From contig NZ_ASSJ01000017.1 in NCBI RefSeq assembly GCF_000473895.1, positions 93,729 through 157,728 of the forward strand: 64,000 nt of DNA, in the 5' to 3' direction. The stretch is from Rubidibacter lacunae KORDI 51-2 (GTDB lineage: Bacteria; Cyanobacteriota; Cyanobacteriia; Cyanobacteriales; Rubidibacteraceae). A model generated the notes under the pieces. The model was given only the letters and a program-made list of their open reading frames with translations, searched no databases and was not told where the DNA came from. The position numbers and the translations under genes were made by a program. This document shows positions 1 to 9,444 of this stretch, one piece after another; positions within the stretch are counted from its first letter, which is position 1, and the number at the start of each line of letters is the position of its first letter.

Positions 1-2
1 CC

Positions 3-977
3 GCGATCGCCGCAACGCAAGAATTTGGCACGGGCAGCACCGGCTCGCGGTTGTTAAGCGGTCATCGAGAGCTCCACCGGGAACTCGAGCGGGCGCTCGC
101 CGAGCTCAAGCAAACCGACGACGCGATCGTCTTCAGCTCGGGATATCTCGCCAACCTCGGCACAATTGCCGCCCTAGTTGGACCGCGCGATCTGATTCTG
201 TCGGACCAATATAACCACTCCAGCCTGCAAGCCGGCGCGCGCTTGAGCGGTGCGACGCTCGTTAGCTACCGTCACGGCGATCCAGCTGACCTCACCGCAC
301 GTTTGCAGGAACACCGCGATCGCGCCCGCCGCTGCCTGATCGCCACCGATAGCGTTTTCAGCATGGATGGAGACCTTTGCCCGCTGCCTGATATTCTCGA
401 ACTCGCCGACGCGTGGGACTGCATGGTGGCGATCGACGACGCCCACGCCACCGGTATTCTCGGCACCACTGGCGCTGGCTGTGCCGAGCATTTTGGCTGC
501 CGCGATCGCCCGCTGATTCAAATCGGTACTCTCAGCAAAGCCCTGGGCAGCTTGGGCGGTTACGTAGCGGGGTCGGCCGCGCTGGTCGATTTCCTTCGCA
601 ATCGCGCGTCGAGTTGGATTTACACTACAGCACTGTCGCCAGCGGACGCAGCAGCTGCCCTAGCTGCCCTATACGTCTTGAGGGCAGAACCGCAGCGCCG
701 CGATCGCCTGTGGCAAAACACTGCCTGCTTGGCACGCGAACTGCATGGACTTGACATGCTGCCCTCAGAGTCACCGATCCGCTGTATCCGCCTCGCTCGT
801 GCCGAAACTGCCCTCGCGCTCGCGCGCGACTTGCAAGCAGCGGGCATCTTTGCCCCGGCCATCCGGCCGCCCACCGTGCCGACCAGCCGCATCCGACTCT
901 CGGTAATGGCAACCCATACGCCCGAGCAAATAAGCCAGGCAGGAACCCTATTGCGTAAGCTGTGCGCGGGTTCGTAA
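3..977 (+). CDS. bioF: 8-amino-7-oxononanoate synthase, 5'-truncated
   Basis: PLP-dependent enzyme of the alpha-oxoamine synthase family. In biotin synthesis it condenses pimeloyl-ACP (or pimeloyl-CoA) with L-alanine. The frame is open from base 3, so the N-terminus lies outside the window. A TTG at 51 is internal, because the family motif [13 protein letters not shown] spans it. Other family marks are DDAHATG, which holds the PLP-ring aspartate, and [12 protein letters not shown], whose lysine at 537-539 is the likely Schiff-base residue. The C-terminus looks complete ([10 protein letters not shown], as in the family). AONS is the best reading, but other alpha-oxoamine synthases (2-amino-3-ketobutyrate CoA ligase, 5-aminolevulinate synthase) share these motifs. 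No other biotin gene is in the window. Confidence 0.85.
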   Translation, partial: AIAATQEFGTGSTGSRLLSGHRELHRELERALAELKQTDDAIVFSSGYLANLGTIAALVGPRDLILSDQYNHSSLQAGARLSGATLVSYRHGDPADLTARLQEHRDRARRCLIATDSVFSMDGDLCPLPDILELADAWDCMVAIDDAHATGILGTTGAGCAEHFGCRDRPLIQIGTLSKALGSLGGYVAGSAALVDFLRNRASSWIYTTALSPADAAAALAALYVLRAEPQRRDRLWQNTACLARELHGLDMLPSESPIRCIRLARAETALALARDLQAAGIFAPAIRPPTVPTSRIRLSVMATHTPEQISQAGTLLRKLCAGS

Positions 978-1131
978 CTTGCATACCGCTGGGCCCGTTC
1001 TCCAAGTTGCTTGCTCGGCACGAGCGCCAAGATCGGCAGCTCGACATCGGGGCATTGTCGGGGATGTGCCAGCAAAAACAATGGCGACCCCCCGCAGGAC
1101 GATCGCCAGCCGTCGCGCGAACGCATCGCGA

Positions 1132-1641
1132 CTAGATATCGACTTCGCTGAGCTCGCGGGTCAGATGGTCGAAGGGGCGATCCACAAAGCTCGTCTCTTC
1201 AATGCCGACGTCCGCTGCCATCTCTTTCACGATTTCTTTGAGAATCTGGATGCCGTAGACCGTCGGCGAGATCGGGACGCCCAAGGAATTGTATGTCTCT
1301 CGCAATCCCTGCAGTACCCGTTCGTCGAGGACGTTCGTGTCACCTGCCACTAACGCGTAGCTGGCATACCGGAGGTAATAATCCATGTCGCGCAGGCACG
1401 CCGAGAAACGGCGCGTCGTGTAAGCATTCCCCCCCGGACGGATGAGCTCGGGCTGCTCGTCGAACAACTGCGTCCCCGCCCGCCGTACGATCGCGGCCGC
1501 ATTGCTGTTGATCAGGGCAGCGGTTCGAACGCGTGCCATCCCTGTATTGAAATAGGCTTTCAGGCTTTCGATCGCGGTGCGATCGAGATAGCGTCCCGCG
1601 ATGTCATATGTTCCAATTAGGTTCGTTACGGCATCCCGCAT
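1132..1641 (-). CDS. apcF: Allophycocyanin beta-18 subunit
   Basis: Core-membrane-linker-associated allophycocyanin beta-type subunit of the phycobilisome core, involved in passing energy to the photosystems. The protein is 169 aa, the normal length. The bilin-binding cysteine is Cys82 in ACLRDMDYYLRY, and the conserved beta-subunit asparagine region is GGNAYTTRR (about 71-79). The C-terminus FDHLTRELSEVDI and the segment LFDEQPELIRPGG match ApcF rather than ApcB. The frame is open upstream to 1860, but the family start is MRDAVTNLIG at 1641, with GGGAG about 10 bases before it. It is transcribed divergently from glnA, sharing a 220-base intergenic region. It is not next to other apc genes here, as is usual for apcF. 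Confidence 0.93.
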   Translation of the reverse strand: MRDAVTNLIGTYDIAGRYLDRTAIESLKAYFNTGMARVRTAALINSNAAAIVRRAGTQLFDEQPELIRPGGNAYTTRRFSACLRDMDYYLRYASYALVAGDTNVLDERVLQGLRETYNSLGVPISPTVYGIQILKEIVKEMAADVGIEETSFVDRPFDHLTRELSEVDI

Positions 1642-1777
1642 CTTGGCTTCGCTCCCAACAGTGTTTTCTTCTGTACTTTTAAAGCAGCAAACAGCTTTCC
1701 ACATTATCCCCGATCGCGCGGCCTGCTGCGGAACAGTAATTGCAGCAGGCAATTGCGATCGCCATCGCCTAACTTCT

Positions 1778-1820
1778 GTAGCGCCGGATACAAAAAAACT
1801 GCCGAGGCACTCTCTAGGAT
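1778..1820 (+). promoter_or_regulatory. NtcA-activated promoter of glnA
   Basis: A perfect NtcA consensus, GTA-N8-TAC (GTAGCGCCGGATAC, 1778-1791), is followed after 23 bases by TAGGAT (1815-1820), a good TAN3T -10 box. This is the known architecture of class II NtcA-activated promoters, in which NtcA replaces the -35 element. It predicts a start near 1827 and a leader of about 35 bases to the glnA ATG at 1862. The site and spacing are seen directly; the regulation is inferred from the cyanobacterial glnA paradigm. Confidence 0.8.
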
Positions 1821-1861
1821 GAGTCGAGTATTGTCCAGAGACCCCGCAACAAGGAGCCACT

Positions 1862-3286
1862 ATGCCTCAGACCCCTCAAGAAGTCCTGCAGATGATCCAG
1901 GACCAAGACATCAAGATGATCGACTTAAAATTTGTCGATTTACCCGGCATGTGGCAGCACTGCTCGTTCTATCGGACGCAGATTGATGAAGCGTCTTTTG
2001 TTGACGGCGTCCCCTTTGACGGATCCAGTATCCGGGGCTGGAAGTCAATTAACGAATCCGACATGGCGATGGTGCCAGATCCGAACACGGCGTGGATCGA
2101 CCCTTTCATGAAGGAACCTACGCTGAGCATGATCTGCAGCATTCAAGAACCGCGGACCGGCCAGCCCTACGATCGCGACCCGCGTACGATTGCTGCAAAG
2201 GCAATGCAGTATCTGGCGAGCACGGGCATCGGCGATGAGGCTTACTTCGGTCCCGAGCCCGAATTCTTTGTATTCGACGGCGTGCGCTTCGACCAAGCCG
2301 AGAACAAAAGCTATTATTATGTCGACAGCATTGAAGGGCGATGGAACTCCGGTCGCGAGGAAGCCGACGGCAACCTCGGTTATAAGCCGCGCTACAAAGA
2401 AGGTTACTTTCCCGTAGGTCCTGCCGATTCCATGCAGGACCTTCGCACCGAAATGTTGCTGACGATGGCGCAATGCGGCGTTCCGATCGAAAAGCACCAC
2501 CACGAAGTTGCCACGGGCGGTCAAGGCGAACTGGGTTTTCGTTTTGTGCCCTTGGTGCAGGCAGCAGACTATATGCTGACCTATAAGTACGTTATCCGCA
2601 ACGTCGCGAAGAAGCACGGCAAGACCGTCACCTTCATGCCCAAGCCGCTCTTCAACGACAACGGCTCTGGCATGCACACTCACCAATCGATCTGGAAAGG
2701 TGGCAAGCCGCTGTTCTTCGAAGCAGGCACCTACGCAAACCTCAGCACGCTGGCGAAACACTACATTGGCGGCATCTTGCGCCACGCCCCGGCACTGCTG
2801 GCGTTCACCAACCCGACAACTAATTCCTACAAGCGTCTGGTTCCCGGCTTCGAGGCACCAGTAAACTTAGCCTACTCTCAGGGCAACCGCTCGGCATCGA
2901 TCCGCGTGCCGATCACGGGCATGAATCCGAAGGCCAAGCGCATCGAGTTTCGCTGCCCCGATGCAACCTGCAATCCGTACCTGGCGTTTGCAGCCATGCT
3001 CTGCGCGGGTCTCGACGGCATTATGAACCAGATCGATCCTGGTTCGTCCCTCGATGTCGACATCTACGACCTCAGCCCCGAGGAGTTGAGCAAGATTCCC
3101 TCGACACCGGGCTCCCTGGAGAAAGCTCTGGAAGCTCTGGAGAGCGATCGCGAGTTTTTGACGACGTCGGGCGTATTCTCCGAGGACTTCATCGACAACT
3201 GGATTGGCTACAAGCTTGACAATGAAGTCAACCCGATGCGTTTGCGCCCGCATCCCTACGAGTTTGCCCTCTACTACGACGCCTAA
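1862..3286 (+). CDS. glnA: Glutamine synthetase type I
   Basis: ATP-dependent ligation of ammonium to glutamate, the entry step of the GS-GOGAT cycle. The 474 aa are the normal length for GSI. The beta-grasp part carries [17 protein letters not shown] (about 53-68). Metal-site glutamates lie in [10 protein letters not shown] (Glu132, Glu134). The ATP/glutamate region has [12 protein letters not shown] and [10 protein letters not shown], and [19 protein letters not shown] follows. The tyrosine of DIYDLSPEE is at the adenylylation-loop position, but cyanobacterial GS is known to be controlled by small inactivating proteins (IF7/IF17) rather than adenylylation; no gif gene is visible here. The start has GGAG at the right spacing (aaggagccactATG). 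It appears monocistronic, driven by the NtcA promoter just upstream. Confidence 0.97.
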   Translation: MPQTPQEVLQMIQDQDIKMIDLKFVDLPGMWQHCSFYRTQIDEASFVDGVPFDGSSIRGWKSINESDMAMVPDPNTAWIDPFMKEPTLSMICSIQEPRTGQPYDRDPRTIAAKAMQYLASTGIGDEAYFGPEPEFFVFDGVRFDQAENKSYYYVDSIEGRWNSGREEADGNLGYKPRYKEGYFPVGPADSMQDLRTEMLLTMAQCGVPIEKHHHEVATGGQGELGFRFVPLVQAADYMLTYKYVIRNVAKKHGKTVTFMPKPLFNDNGSGMHTHQSIWKGGKPLFFEAGTYANLSTLAKHYIGGILRHAPALLAFTNPTTNSYKRLVPGFEAPVNLAYSQGNRSASIRVPITGMNPKAKRIEFRCPDATCNPYLAFAAMLCAGLDGIMNQIDPGSSLDVDIYDLSPEELSKIPSTPGSLEKALEALESDREFLTTSGVFSEDFIDNWIGYKLDNEVNPMRLRPHPYEFALYYDA

Positions 3287-3749
3287 ACCACACGCAAGGA
3301 CCGCGATCGTCCCTCCGGAACGACTTCAACTCGACTCCGAGTGGCGCGATCGCGCACCAACCTCCAAGCCTACAAAGCCATCCCTGCAGCATCTCAGTCC
3401 TATTTGATACCCGCCTTCCATTAGCATGCAAAAGCTCGCAACCAATCCGACACTACTTTCCCGAGTATCTTGTTACGGTGCCAGCGATGGCTCTCCTGCG
3501 AGAGTGCGCACCTCGGTAGTTGCCGAACCAGTTTCGCCAGTCCGGTCGGGACTTTCTCGGTAGCTATAGGGTGTACCAAATGGCGATTGATGAGGTGTTG
3601 GGGAGTCCGATGACGGGCTATGGGTCTTGCCGAACCGGCCGCGGATGCATCCTCGGAGCAGTCTGTCAAAACTTGCAAGCAACACAGCAGCAACCGTTAT
3701 CGGTTCCCGTCCCGAAGTTCGCTACACTGGCTTCATCCTGATTGCTGGC
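3287..3749. other. Gap between glnA and the lpt cluster
   Basis: About 460 bases with several HIP1-like GATCG sites. A minus-strand open frame (3421-3693, 90 aa) and plus-strand frames reaching into the next gene have no recognisable motif, and I do not call them. I see no convincing terminator for glnA. The promoter of the lpt cluster should lie here, but no clear -10/-35 pair stands out. Confidence 0.4.
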
Positions 3750-4346
3750 ATGGCGAGCGCTCAAAACCAAGTCATGATCTTACTTTTGTCGCGCGGACGT
3801 TACTGGTTACTGCAATTCCTTCTCGGTGGTGCATTCGTTTTTGCCGCTGCCGCACAGCTACCCGCGCAAACACCGAATTCTGTCAGTAGAACCGACGAAA
3901 CCGGTGGTTCTATAACCGTTCGCTCCGACATCCAGGAAGCCAACTCCGAAACCGGCATCATCACTGCTCGTGGGAACGTACAAATCAGCTACCCCGAGCG
4001 GCAGCTGGAAGCGACTGCAGCCCAAGTGCAGTTTTATCAAAACGAACGCCGGCTCGTTCTCAGCGGCAATGTCTACGTCCTGCAAGACGGCAATAGCATC
4101 CGTGCTGAGGTCATTACGTACCTCATTGACGAAGGTCGCATCATTGCCAGCCCAGAGGATCTCAGTCAAGTCGAATCCACCTATATCGTTACTGAAGAGC
4201 AGGCGATCGCTCCAGCCGATGGAGCCAACGCGGGCAAAGTCGATACGGGCGATACCAACACAGCGACTTCCGATGATAGCCCGCCTCGGGTTCCTAACCC
4301 GACTGTGCCATCATTGGAGTCTATTCAGGACCCAACCGCTAACTAG
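3750..4346 (+). CDS. lptA: LptA/OstA-like periplasmic LPS transport protein
   Basis: Periplasmic bridge protein of lipopolysaccharide export. A hydrophobic N-terminal segment (WLLQFLLGGAFVFAAAA) followed by QLPAQTP looks like a signal peptide. The mature part has the OstA-like beta pattern SITVRSDIQEANSETGIITARGNV and LEATAAQVQFYQNERRLVLSGNVYVLQDGNSIRAEVITYL, quoted here only as separate short strands. The C-terminal 40 or so residues are Asp/Thr/Pro-rich and look disordered. The frame is open from 3627; I chose the ATG at 3750, and the ATG at 3774 is equally possible because neither has a strong ribosome binding site. The following lptB and permease genes support the call. Confidence 0.75.
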   Translation: MASAQNQVMILLLSRGRYWLLQFLLGGAFVFAAAAQLPAQTPNSVSRTDETGGSITVRSDIQEANSETGIITARGNVQISYPERQLEATAAQVQFYQNERRLVLSGNVYVLQDGNSIRAEVITYLIDEGRIIASPEDLSQVESTYIVTEEQAIAPADGANAGKVDTGDTNTATSDDSPPRVPNPTVPSLESIQDPTAN

Positions 4347-4440
4347 CCCACCGCGCGTAACAACTGCGTGCCGTCTTCTGGCTCGCGAATGCCATTAATT
4401 TCGTATGACGCTTAACAGGTAATAGAGCGAGGCACCAAGC

Positions 4441-5169
4441 GTGGGGCTGACCCTCAAAAACGTTCTCAAAGCCTATAACAAACGCGTGGTTGTCAATCGC
4501 GCCAGCCTGACCGTTGCCCCCGGCGAGATCGTCGGTCTGCTCGGACCCAATGGCGCAGGTAAGACAACGACCTTCTACCTTGCTACCGGCATTGTCAAGC
4601 CCGATGAAGGTTCGGTGTGGCTGCACGATACCAACATCACCGATTTGCCACTCCATTGCCGGGCTCGTCTCGGACTGGGATATCTGCCCCAGCAGCCCAG
4701 CATCTTCCGCCACCTGAGCGTTCGAGACAATCTGCGCCTTGTTATCGAACACGGAGGACTTAACGATCGCACGGCTGCGATCCGCCTGCAGCAACTGCTA
4801 GACGATTTTCGCCTGCAAGTTGTCGCCGATACGCTTGCCGATCGCGTTTCCGGAGGCGAACGGCGGCGCACTGAACTGGCTCGCGCTCTCGCTGTCGGGC
4901 TCGAAGGGCCGAAGTTTTTGCTTCTCGACGAGCCTTTTGCCGGGATCGATCCGATCGCCATGAACGAGATTCAGTCCATCGTGCGGGAGCTCCGCGATCG
5001 CCAGTTGGGGATTTTAATCACCGACCACAACGTGCGCGAAACGCTAGGAATCGTGGATCGCGCCTACATCCTGCGCGATGGCGAGCTTTTTGCATCGGGG
5101 GCTCCCCAGGAGCTTTACGACAACCCACTTGTCCGGCAGTACTACCTCGGGGAGAAATTTCAACTCTAG
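4441..5169 (+). CDS. lptB: LptB-type LPS export ABC ATPase
   Basis: ATP-binding subunit that powers extraction of LPS from the inner membrane together with LptF/LptG. The protein is 242 aa. Walker A is GPNGAGKTT (35-43), the Q-loop is in YLPQQPSIF, the signature is SGGERRR (137-143), Walker B is KFLLLDEPFAGID (158-170), and the switch histidine is in ITDHNVRETL. GVDP/GIDP after Walker B and the conserved C-terminus PLVRQYYLGEKFQL are typical of LptB rather than of amino-acid transporter ATPases. The start is GTG at 4441 with GAGG about 8 bases upstream. It lies between the LptA-like and LptF/G-like genes. Confidence 0.92.
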   Translation: MGLTLKNVLKAYNKRVVVNRASLTVAPGEIVGLLGPNGAGKTTTFYLATGIVKPDEGSVWLHDTNITDLPLHCRARLGLGYLPQQPSIFRHLSVRDNLRLVIEHGGLNDRTAAIRLQQLLDDFRLQVVADTLADRVSGGERRRTELARALAVGLEGPKFLLLDEPFAGIDPIAMNEIQSIVRELRDRQLGILITDHNVRETLGIVDRAYILRDGELFASGAPQELYDNPLVRQYYLGEKFQL

Positions 5170-5254
5170 GCATCCGCTCCCAAACGCTAGCCTTCCCTCC
5201 AAACTGCACGTTCCTGACTGTTTTCCGCCGGGTGTTGCCGCCCGCCATACCTGC

Positions 5255-6433
5255 ATGGGCACCGTTATTGCAACTTCTACCAAATCCAGACGCCTAGGCT
5301 CGCGATTTCGAATCTCCGTCTTGGACCGCTACATTGCTCGCGAACTCGTGATGCCATTTCTATTTGGTGTCGGGGCCTTTACGTCTGTCGGCATCGCAAT
5401 CGGCTCGGTCTTCGAGCTCGTAAGCTTGGTTGCCGAATCGGGATTATCGCTGTGGGTGGCAGCTCGCATTTTTGTCTTGCGGATGCCCCAGTTCCTGGCC
5501 TACTCCTTCCCCATGGCAACCTTGCTTTCGGCTCTGATTACCTACAGCCGCATGGCGAGCGACAGCGAAGTCGTCGCTCTCCGCAGCGCGGGGATTAGCA
5601 TCTACCGACTGGTTGCCCCGGCGCTCGCCTTCAGTTTAGCCGTCACCGGTGCGACTTTTGTCTTTAACGAATTCGTAGTCCCCGCTGCCAACTATGAGGC
5701 ATCGATCGCCCTAGAACGCGCTCTCGGTCGGGAAAAGCCGCCGTTCAGGCAAGAGAACATTCTCTACACCGAGTACGATGACGTACGGGACCCCGGCGGT
5801 CACAAGCGTGATGTCCTCGTGCGCCTATTTTATGCCGAACAGTTCGATGGCGATCTCATGCACGATCTGGTCGTGATCGACCGTTCGCACGAAGGCATCA
5901 ACCAGATCGTTGATGCCACCTCCGCAACCTGGAACCCGCAAAAAAACTCGTGGGATTTTTATGACGGTACGCTTTATGCCGTAAATTCCGATGCATCGCT
6001 TCGCAATGTCGTGCGTTTCGACCACCAAACGCTTAACTTGCCGCGTCAACCCTTCGACCTTGCCGAACGCGGTCGCGACTACGGTGAAATGAACATCCTC
6101 CAATCCCGTGAATACCTCAACACTATCCGAGAAGGCGGCAGCGAACGCAGAGTTCGCAAACTGCGCGTCCGCATTCAGCAAAAGATCGCGTTTCCGTTCA
6201 TTTGCTTAGTTTTTGGGGTCGTTGGAGCAGCACTTGGCACTAATCCTCACCGTACGGGGCGCGCGACGGGTTTTGGGATCAGCATTATCGTCATTTTTAC
6301 TTATTATTTAACGTCATTTGTTACTGGGGCAATGGGTCAGCTCGGAATTTTGACGCCCTTATCGTCTGCATGGATTCCTAATGTTTTGGGGCTTGGTATT
6401 GGTGGCTGGCTACTTCTGCGTGCGTCTCGCTAG
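5255..6433 (+). CDS. LptF/LptG-family LPS export permease
   Basis: Inner-membrane permease of the YjgP/YjgQ family, the transmembrane part of the LPS transporter. The protein is 392 aa. Predicted helices lie near the N-terminus (LVMPFLFGVGAFTSVGIAIG; MPQFLAYSFPMATLLSALI; LVAPALAFSLAVTGATFVF). A periplasmic beta-jellyroll domain follows (about 130-290), then C-terminal helices (IAFPFICLVFGVVGAALG; ISIIVIFTYYLTSF; IPNVLGLGIGGWLLL). DRYIARELVMPF at the N-terminus is the family opening. The frame is open further upstream, inside lptB, but the ATG at 5255 fits. Only one such permease gene is present, as in many cyanobacteria, so LptF and LptG cannot be told apart. Confidence 0.87.
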   Translation: MGTVIATSTKSRRLGSRFRISVLDRYIARELVMPFLFGVGAFTSVGIAIGSVFELVSLVAESGLSLWVAARIFVLRMPQFLAYSFPMATLLSALITYSRMASDSEVVALRSAGISIYRLVAPALAFSLAVTGATFVFNEFVVPAANYEASIALERALGREKPPFRQENILYTEYDDVRDPGGHKRDVLVRLFYAEQFDGDLMHDLVVIDRSHEGINQIVDATSATWNPQKNSWDFYDGTLYAVNSDASLRNVVRFDHQTLNLPRQPFDLAERGRDYGEMNILQSREYLNTIREGGSERRVRKLRVRIQQKIAFPFICLVFGVVGAALGTNPHRTGRATGFGISIIVIFTYYLTSFVTGAMGQLGILTPLSSAWIPNVLGLGIGGWLLLRASR

Positions 6434-7065
6434 CACTGCAATTTGTGTTGGAGCTCGGCAATAAATTTCAGTCCACTCCACAGCGAGCTAAGCAATCGCC
6501 ATACCGAAGTCAACTGTGATGCTGCTCTACACTCTGCATCGAGGGCGTTTATGCGTTCAGCCCAGGTAAGGACTGAACGACATACAAAAGAGCATTGAGC
6601 TAGAAAGAAGCATTGAGCTTTAGGCACCCCTGCGCTTGGGCTTGCCACTGACTGCTGGATATGGCCGCCGATCCGGTTGCTTCTATGCCTTACTGCGCTA
6701 TGTCAAAATAACGAACTCGACATCTAGCATAATTCCTTCAGCAAGATATAGCTGGACGGGAGTAATTCTCGTTTCATGCTGATTAGAAATATCCAAATTT
6801 ACTGGGAGAACCGTGGTTTTAACTTCGATCCACACTACGAAAACTTTAAAAACACGATGAATTGGAAACAATGCCAAATCGAGCTAAGATAATTCTAAAT
6901 TCACGATCGGTGTTGGGAGGCTATTTAAAAGGGGTCCAGCCGGGCATCAAACCCCCAGAGTAACTCGCAGAAAATCCCACAAAATCCTAATTTCTCGTCG
7001 CGAAGCCTATGCCCAATTTCGCGCAGCTCGACTTTTCAAACGGCTTCTAAGGAGAAACATTCATA
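6434..7065. other. AT-rich gap before the GT39-like gene
   Basis: About 630 bases that become clearly AT-richer to the right. I see no recognisable gene, tRNA or repeat. The last bases contain a strong ribosome binding site (aaggagaaacattcataATG) for the next gene. No HIP1 octamer is visible after about 6450. Confidence 0.4.
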
Positions 7066-8661
7066 ATGAATCCAAATCGCATCCGCAAACTCATTTTGGG
7101 AACGCAGTTCTCTTATATCGACTTTATCATTCCTTTACTCCTAGCTGGGTCAATTCTACTGTTGGCACCGATAGCAGCAGATTGTGAATTCAACACCGAT
7201 GAAGGCATCAACTTAATGAAGGCAGTGTTATATGGACAAGGTTTTGCACTCTATCAAGATATTTGGAACGACCAACCCCCAGTTTTTACAATCGCCCTGT
7301 CATTCTGGATGTCACTGTTCGGAAATACCCTTGTCAGCGCGCGGCTGATGACGTGGGCACTCAGTTTCTTATCGATCTTTTCTTTTTATCAATTAATACG
7401 ACTGCAATTCGGTCGGATGTCTGCATTTTTTGGCGCATTATTTCTGATAAATTCATATCAATTTGTTGATTTAAGTGTCTCGGTTATGATCGGACTGCCG
7501 GCCATTGCCCTGATGTTGTTCGTGGTTTATTTACTTGTTTCAAGTCACTCTGCGTTTACACACAAAGGTCAGCAAACTAGAAGGCTGGCTGCTGGTTTCG
7601 TGTTGGCACTTTCTCTTCAGACGAAGCTATTTGTATCTTTCCTGATGCCAATTATTCTTATTTTAGTACTTCCACTTGGGAGGAACTTCCGAATCCAGGT
7701 AGACAGAAAGTCACTATCGCAGCTGTTGCAATTTTTCTTGCTAGTACTCTCGACTTACATATTTATCAGCTTGACCTCTCAATCGCTCAATAGCTACGAT
7801 CAGCTAGTAGCAACACACGTTTCTGCACGAGAGGTTCTTGGGTATCAACATAAAACGCTTTTCTTTATGCTCCGCAAGGGATGGTTGAATGATTACTATT
7901 TATATATTCTTGCCGGATTAGGGTGTTTTTTCGCCGTTCGTTCGTGGAAGCTATTTACGTTAGTTCCTATCGTTTGGATCCTAGGCTTCCTAGTTACTTT
8001 CTACAATCATTATCCCGTTCGATTGCATTACTACACGTTACTTGCAATCCCGATGTCTTGGCTGGCGGCAATGGCAGTTTATCATTCAACCGTCATGATT
8101 TCGAACTACATCGCAAATAGATTTGCAGCCAGCAATAATGACAGAAGTACAATCGTGACATCTAAATCGGACCGGCTTTATGGATACTTGTTCAATGTTC
8201 TAGCGTCCCTTACTGTTTTGCTGACAATTTATAGCATATCACTCGAAATTCACCGTTCAGTTGTTTATCAACACTCGTTCTGCGAACAACCAATAGATGC
8301 AGAAATTGTTTCCCGTCTTCGGGAATACCCGAAGGGTGTAGATCGGAGTTGGCTTCTCACAGATCGACCGATCTATGCTTTCTACGCAGGATTATTGCTA
8401 CCACCAGAAACAGCTGTTTTTTCTCAGAAACGTATCTCAGTCGGCTCTCTTGACAGCAAAGAAATCATAAGAATATTAGAAGAATACAAGCCAGAACAAG
8501 TGTTGATTGGGCGCTTCAAAGAGCTACTTTTAAATGACTACTATTTCCAGAAATATCTCCAGGATAATTACTTAAAAACCCCAATCGGAGAGGAGCTAGA
8601 GTACTATACTAGAGTCGATCGACGATCGGATCGAGGAATTCGTAATGAGCGGTACTTGTAA
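7066..8661 (+). CDS. GT39/ArnT-like membrane glycosyltransferase
   Basis: Multi-spanning membrane protein of 531 aa, of the polyprenyl-phosphate-sugar transferase type (GT-C fold, GT39 or GT83). An N-terminal helix (IIPLLLAGSILLLAPIA) leads into a first external loop with EFNTDEGINL (about 45). The Asp-Glu pair in that loop is the catalytic and metal signature of this fold. Next comes LYQDIWNDQPPVF, the usual tract in bacterial members, then about ten more hydrophobic segments and a soluble C-terminal domain (from about 400). Substrate is unknown; envelope glycan or lipid modification is likely. Base composition is AT-rich and I see no GCGATCGC octamer inside, unlike neighbours, which suggests acquisition. 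AAGGAG precedes the ATG. Confidence 0.75.
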   Translation: MNPNRIRKLILGTQFSYIDFIIPLLLAGSILLLAPIAADCEFNTDEGINLMKAVLYGQGFALYQDIWNDQPPVFTIALSFWMSLFGNTLVSARLMTWALSFLSIFSFYQLIRLQFGRMSAFFGALFLINSYQFVDLSVSVMIGLPAIALMLFVVYLLVSSHSAFTHKGQQTRRLAAGFVLALSLQTKLFVSFLMPIILILVLPLGRNFRIQVDRKSLSQLLQFFLLVLSTYIFISLTSQSLNSYDQLVATHVSAREVLGYQHKTLFFMLRKGWLNDYYLYILAGLGCFFAVRSWKLFTLVPIVWILGFLVTFYNHYPVRLHYYTLLAIPMSWLAAMAVYHSTVMISNYIANRFAASNNDRSTIVTSKSDRLYGYLFNVLASLTVLLTIYSISLEIHRSVVYQHSFCEQPIDAEIVSRLREYPKGVDRSWLLTDRPIYAFYAGLLLPPETAVFSQKRISVGSLDSKEIIRILEEYKPEQVLIGRFKELLLNDYYFQKYLQDNYLKTPIGEELEYYTRVDRRSDRGIRNERYL

Positions 8662-9368
8662 GCGGCACGGATAGTAGTTCTTCGACTCAGTCGATGCGGA
8701 GGCTGTCGAAATATTTTTTGAACATGTTATTTTTAGTTCATTTAATTTTGCCGTCTCTTTTGCAGGGTTGAGAGTGGGAGAATTGTCACCGATCTCGGTT
8801 TCGTTGCCGCTGTCTTTGCAATGTATGGGGTTGATGGCAACTAAGTTTAGTGGCAGTTTGACTCTGGGTCGTCCACCTATGAAGCATTCGAGGTGTGCCT
8901 CTGACGCCGCATTTAGAACCTGTTCCCTTAGACAGGCGCGCTCTTGATACATCCTCCCTTTGCATCACGGTAGACTCGAACCCAGGGCCCTGACCCTTCA
9001 GACCTAAAGTTACTCTTTGATATAGCAACCGAGAGTTACCTTAAAACGTAAGTTGACCTAATAGTTGGAGATCCATCAGTGCCTTTCGTCTGAGATAAAT
9101 GTCAGTTGAAAGGTTTAACGCAAATGCTCTCCGCATTGGCTGGACTGGAGTCTGAGCGTCAGTCCGCTTAAGGGTCGACGAGATGGCTGAGCTGTCGGCA
9201 CCGAGGATACATGGTGACTTTGCCGACCGAGATTAGGGGAGTTACCAACCGCCTATTTTCGGGTGCTTCATCCGTTGAACCTGGATCTTCTCTGGAGCAC
9301 CATCTGCCTCTGGGTGACATGAAAAACATTCGCTTGTTAATTTCCTGGCCATCTCCTTAATCTCTTGG
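8662..9368. other. Gene-free gap with a tRNA-like fragment
   Basis: About 700 bases with no recognisable gene. Around 8965-9000 the minus strand reads like the T-arm of a tRNA (CTGGGTTCGAGTCT), but neither an acceptor stem nor a D-arm can be paired around it. A minus-strand open frame (8596-8952) overlaps the end of the glycosyltransferase gene and has no known motif. Confidence 0.3.
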
Positions 9369-9395
9369 CCCTCTCCTTGCTTATGAAGGAGAGGG
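9369..9395 (-). terminator. Perfect 10-bp hairpin downstream of pgk
   Basis: CCCTCTCCTT (9369-9378) and AAGGAGAGGG (9386-9395) form a perfect 10-bp stem around a 7-base loop. It lies 50 bases past the pgk stop on the minus strand. There is no U-tract after the stem, so it may be a transcript-stabilising hairpin rather than a classical terminator. The flanking gagggcgggagtgaggttgg resembles dispersed GAGAGGG/GTGAGG hairpin repeats common between cyanobacterial genes. Confidence 0.5.
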
Positions 9396-9444
9396 CGGGA
9401 GTGAGGTTGGCAGCAAGCGATCGCGCCCTGCAACCGAAGCGTGC

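Noticed and set aside
1642..1861. Glutamine riboswitch upstream of glnA
   Set aside because: I looked for the conserved aptamer core known upstream of cyanobacterial glutamine genes and did not find it; the NtcA promoter explains regulation.
2045..2785. Long open frame antisense to glnA (246 codons)
   Set aside because: It mirrors the codon pattern of glnA, has no ribosome binding site or domain, and the glnA frame is certain.
3421..3693. Minus-strand 90-codon frame between glnA and lptA
   Set aside because: No ribosome binding site or recognisable domain; some segments look protein-like but nothing supports expression.
8940..9040. tRNA-like sequence on the minus strand (CTGGGTTCGAGTCT)
   Set aside because: The T-loop looks right, but the T-stem does not pair and no acceptor stem, D-arm or anticodon stem can be built around it.
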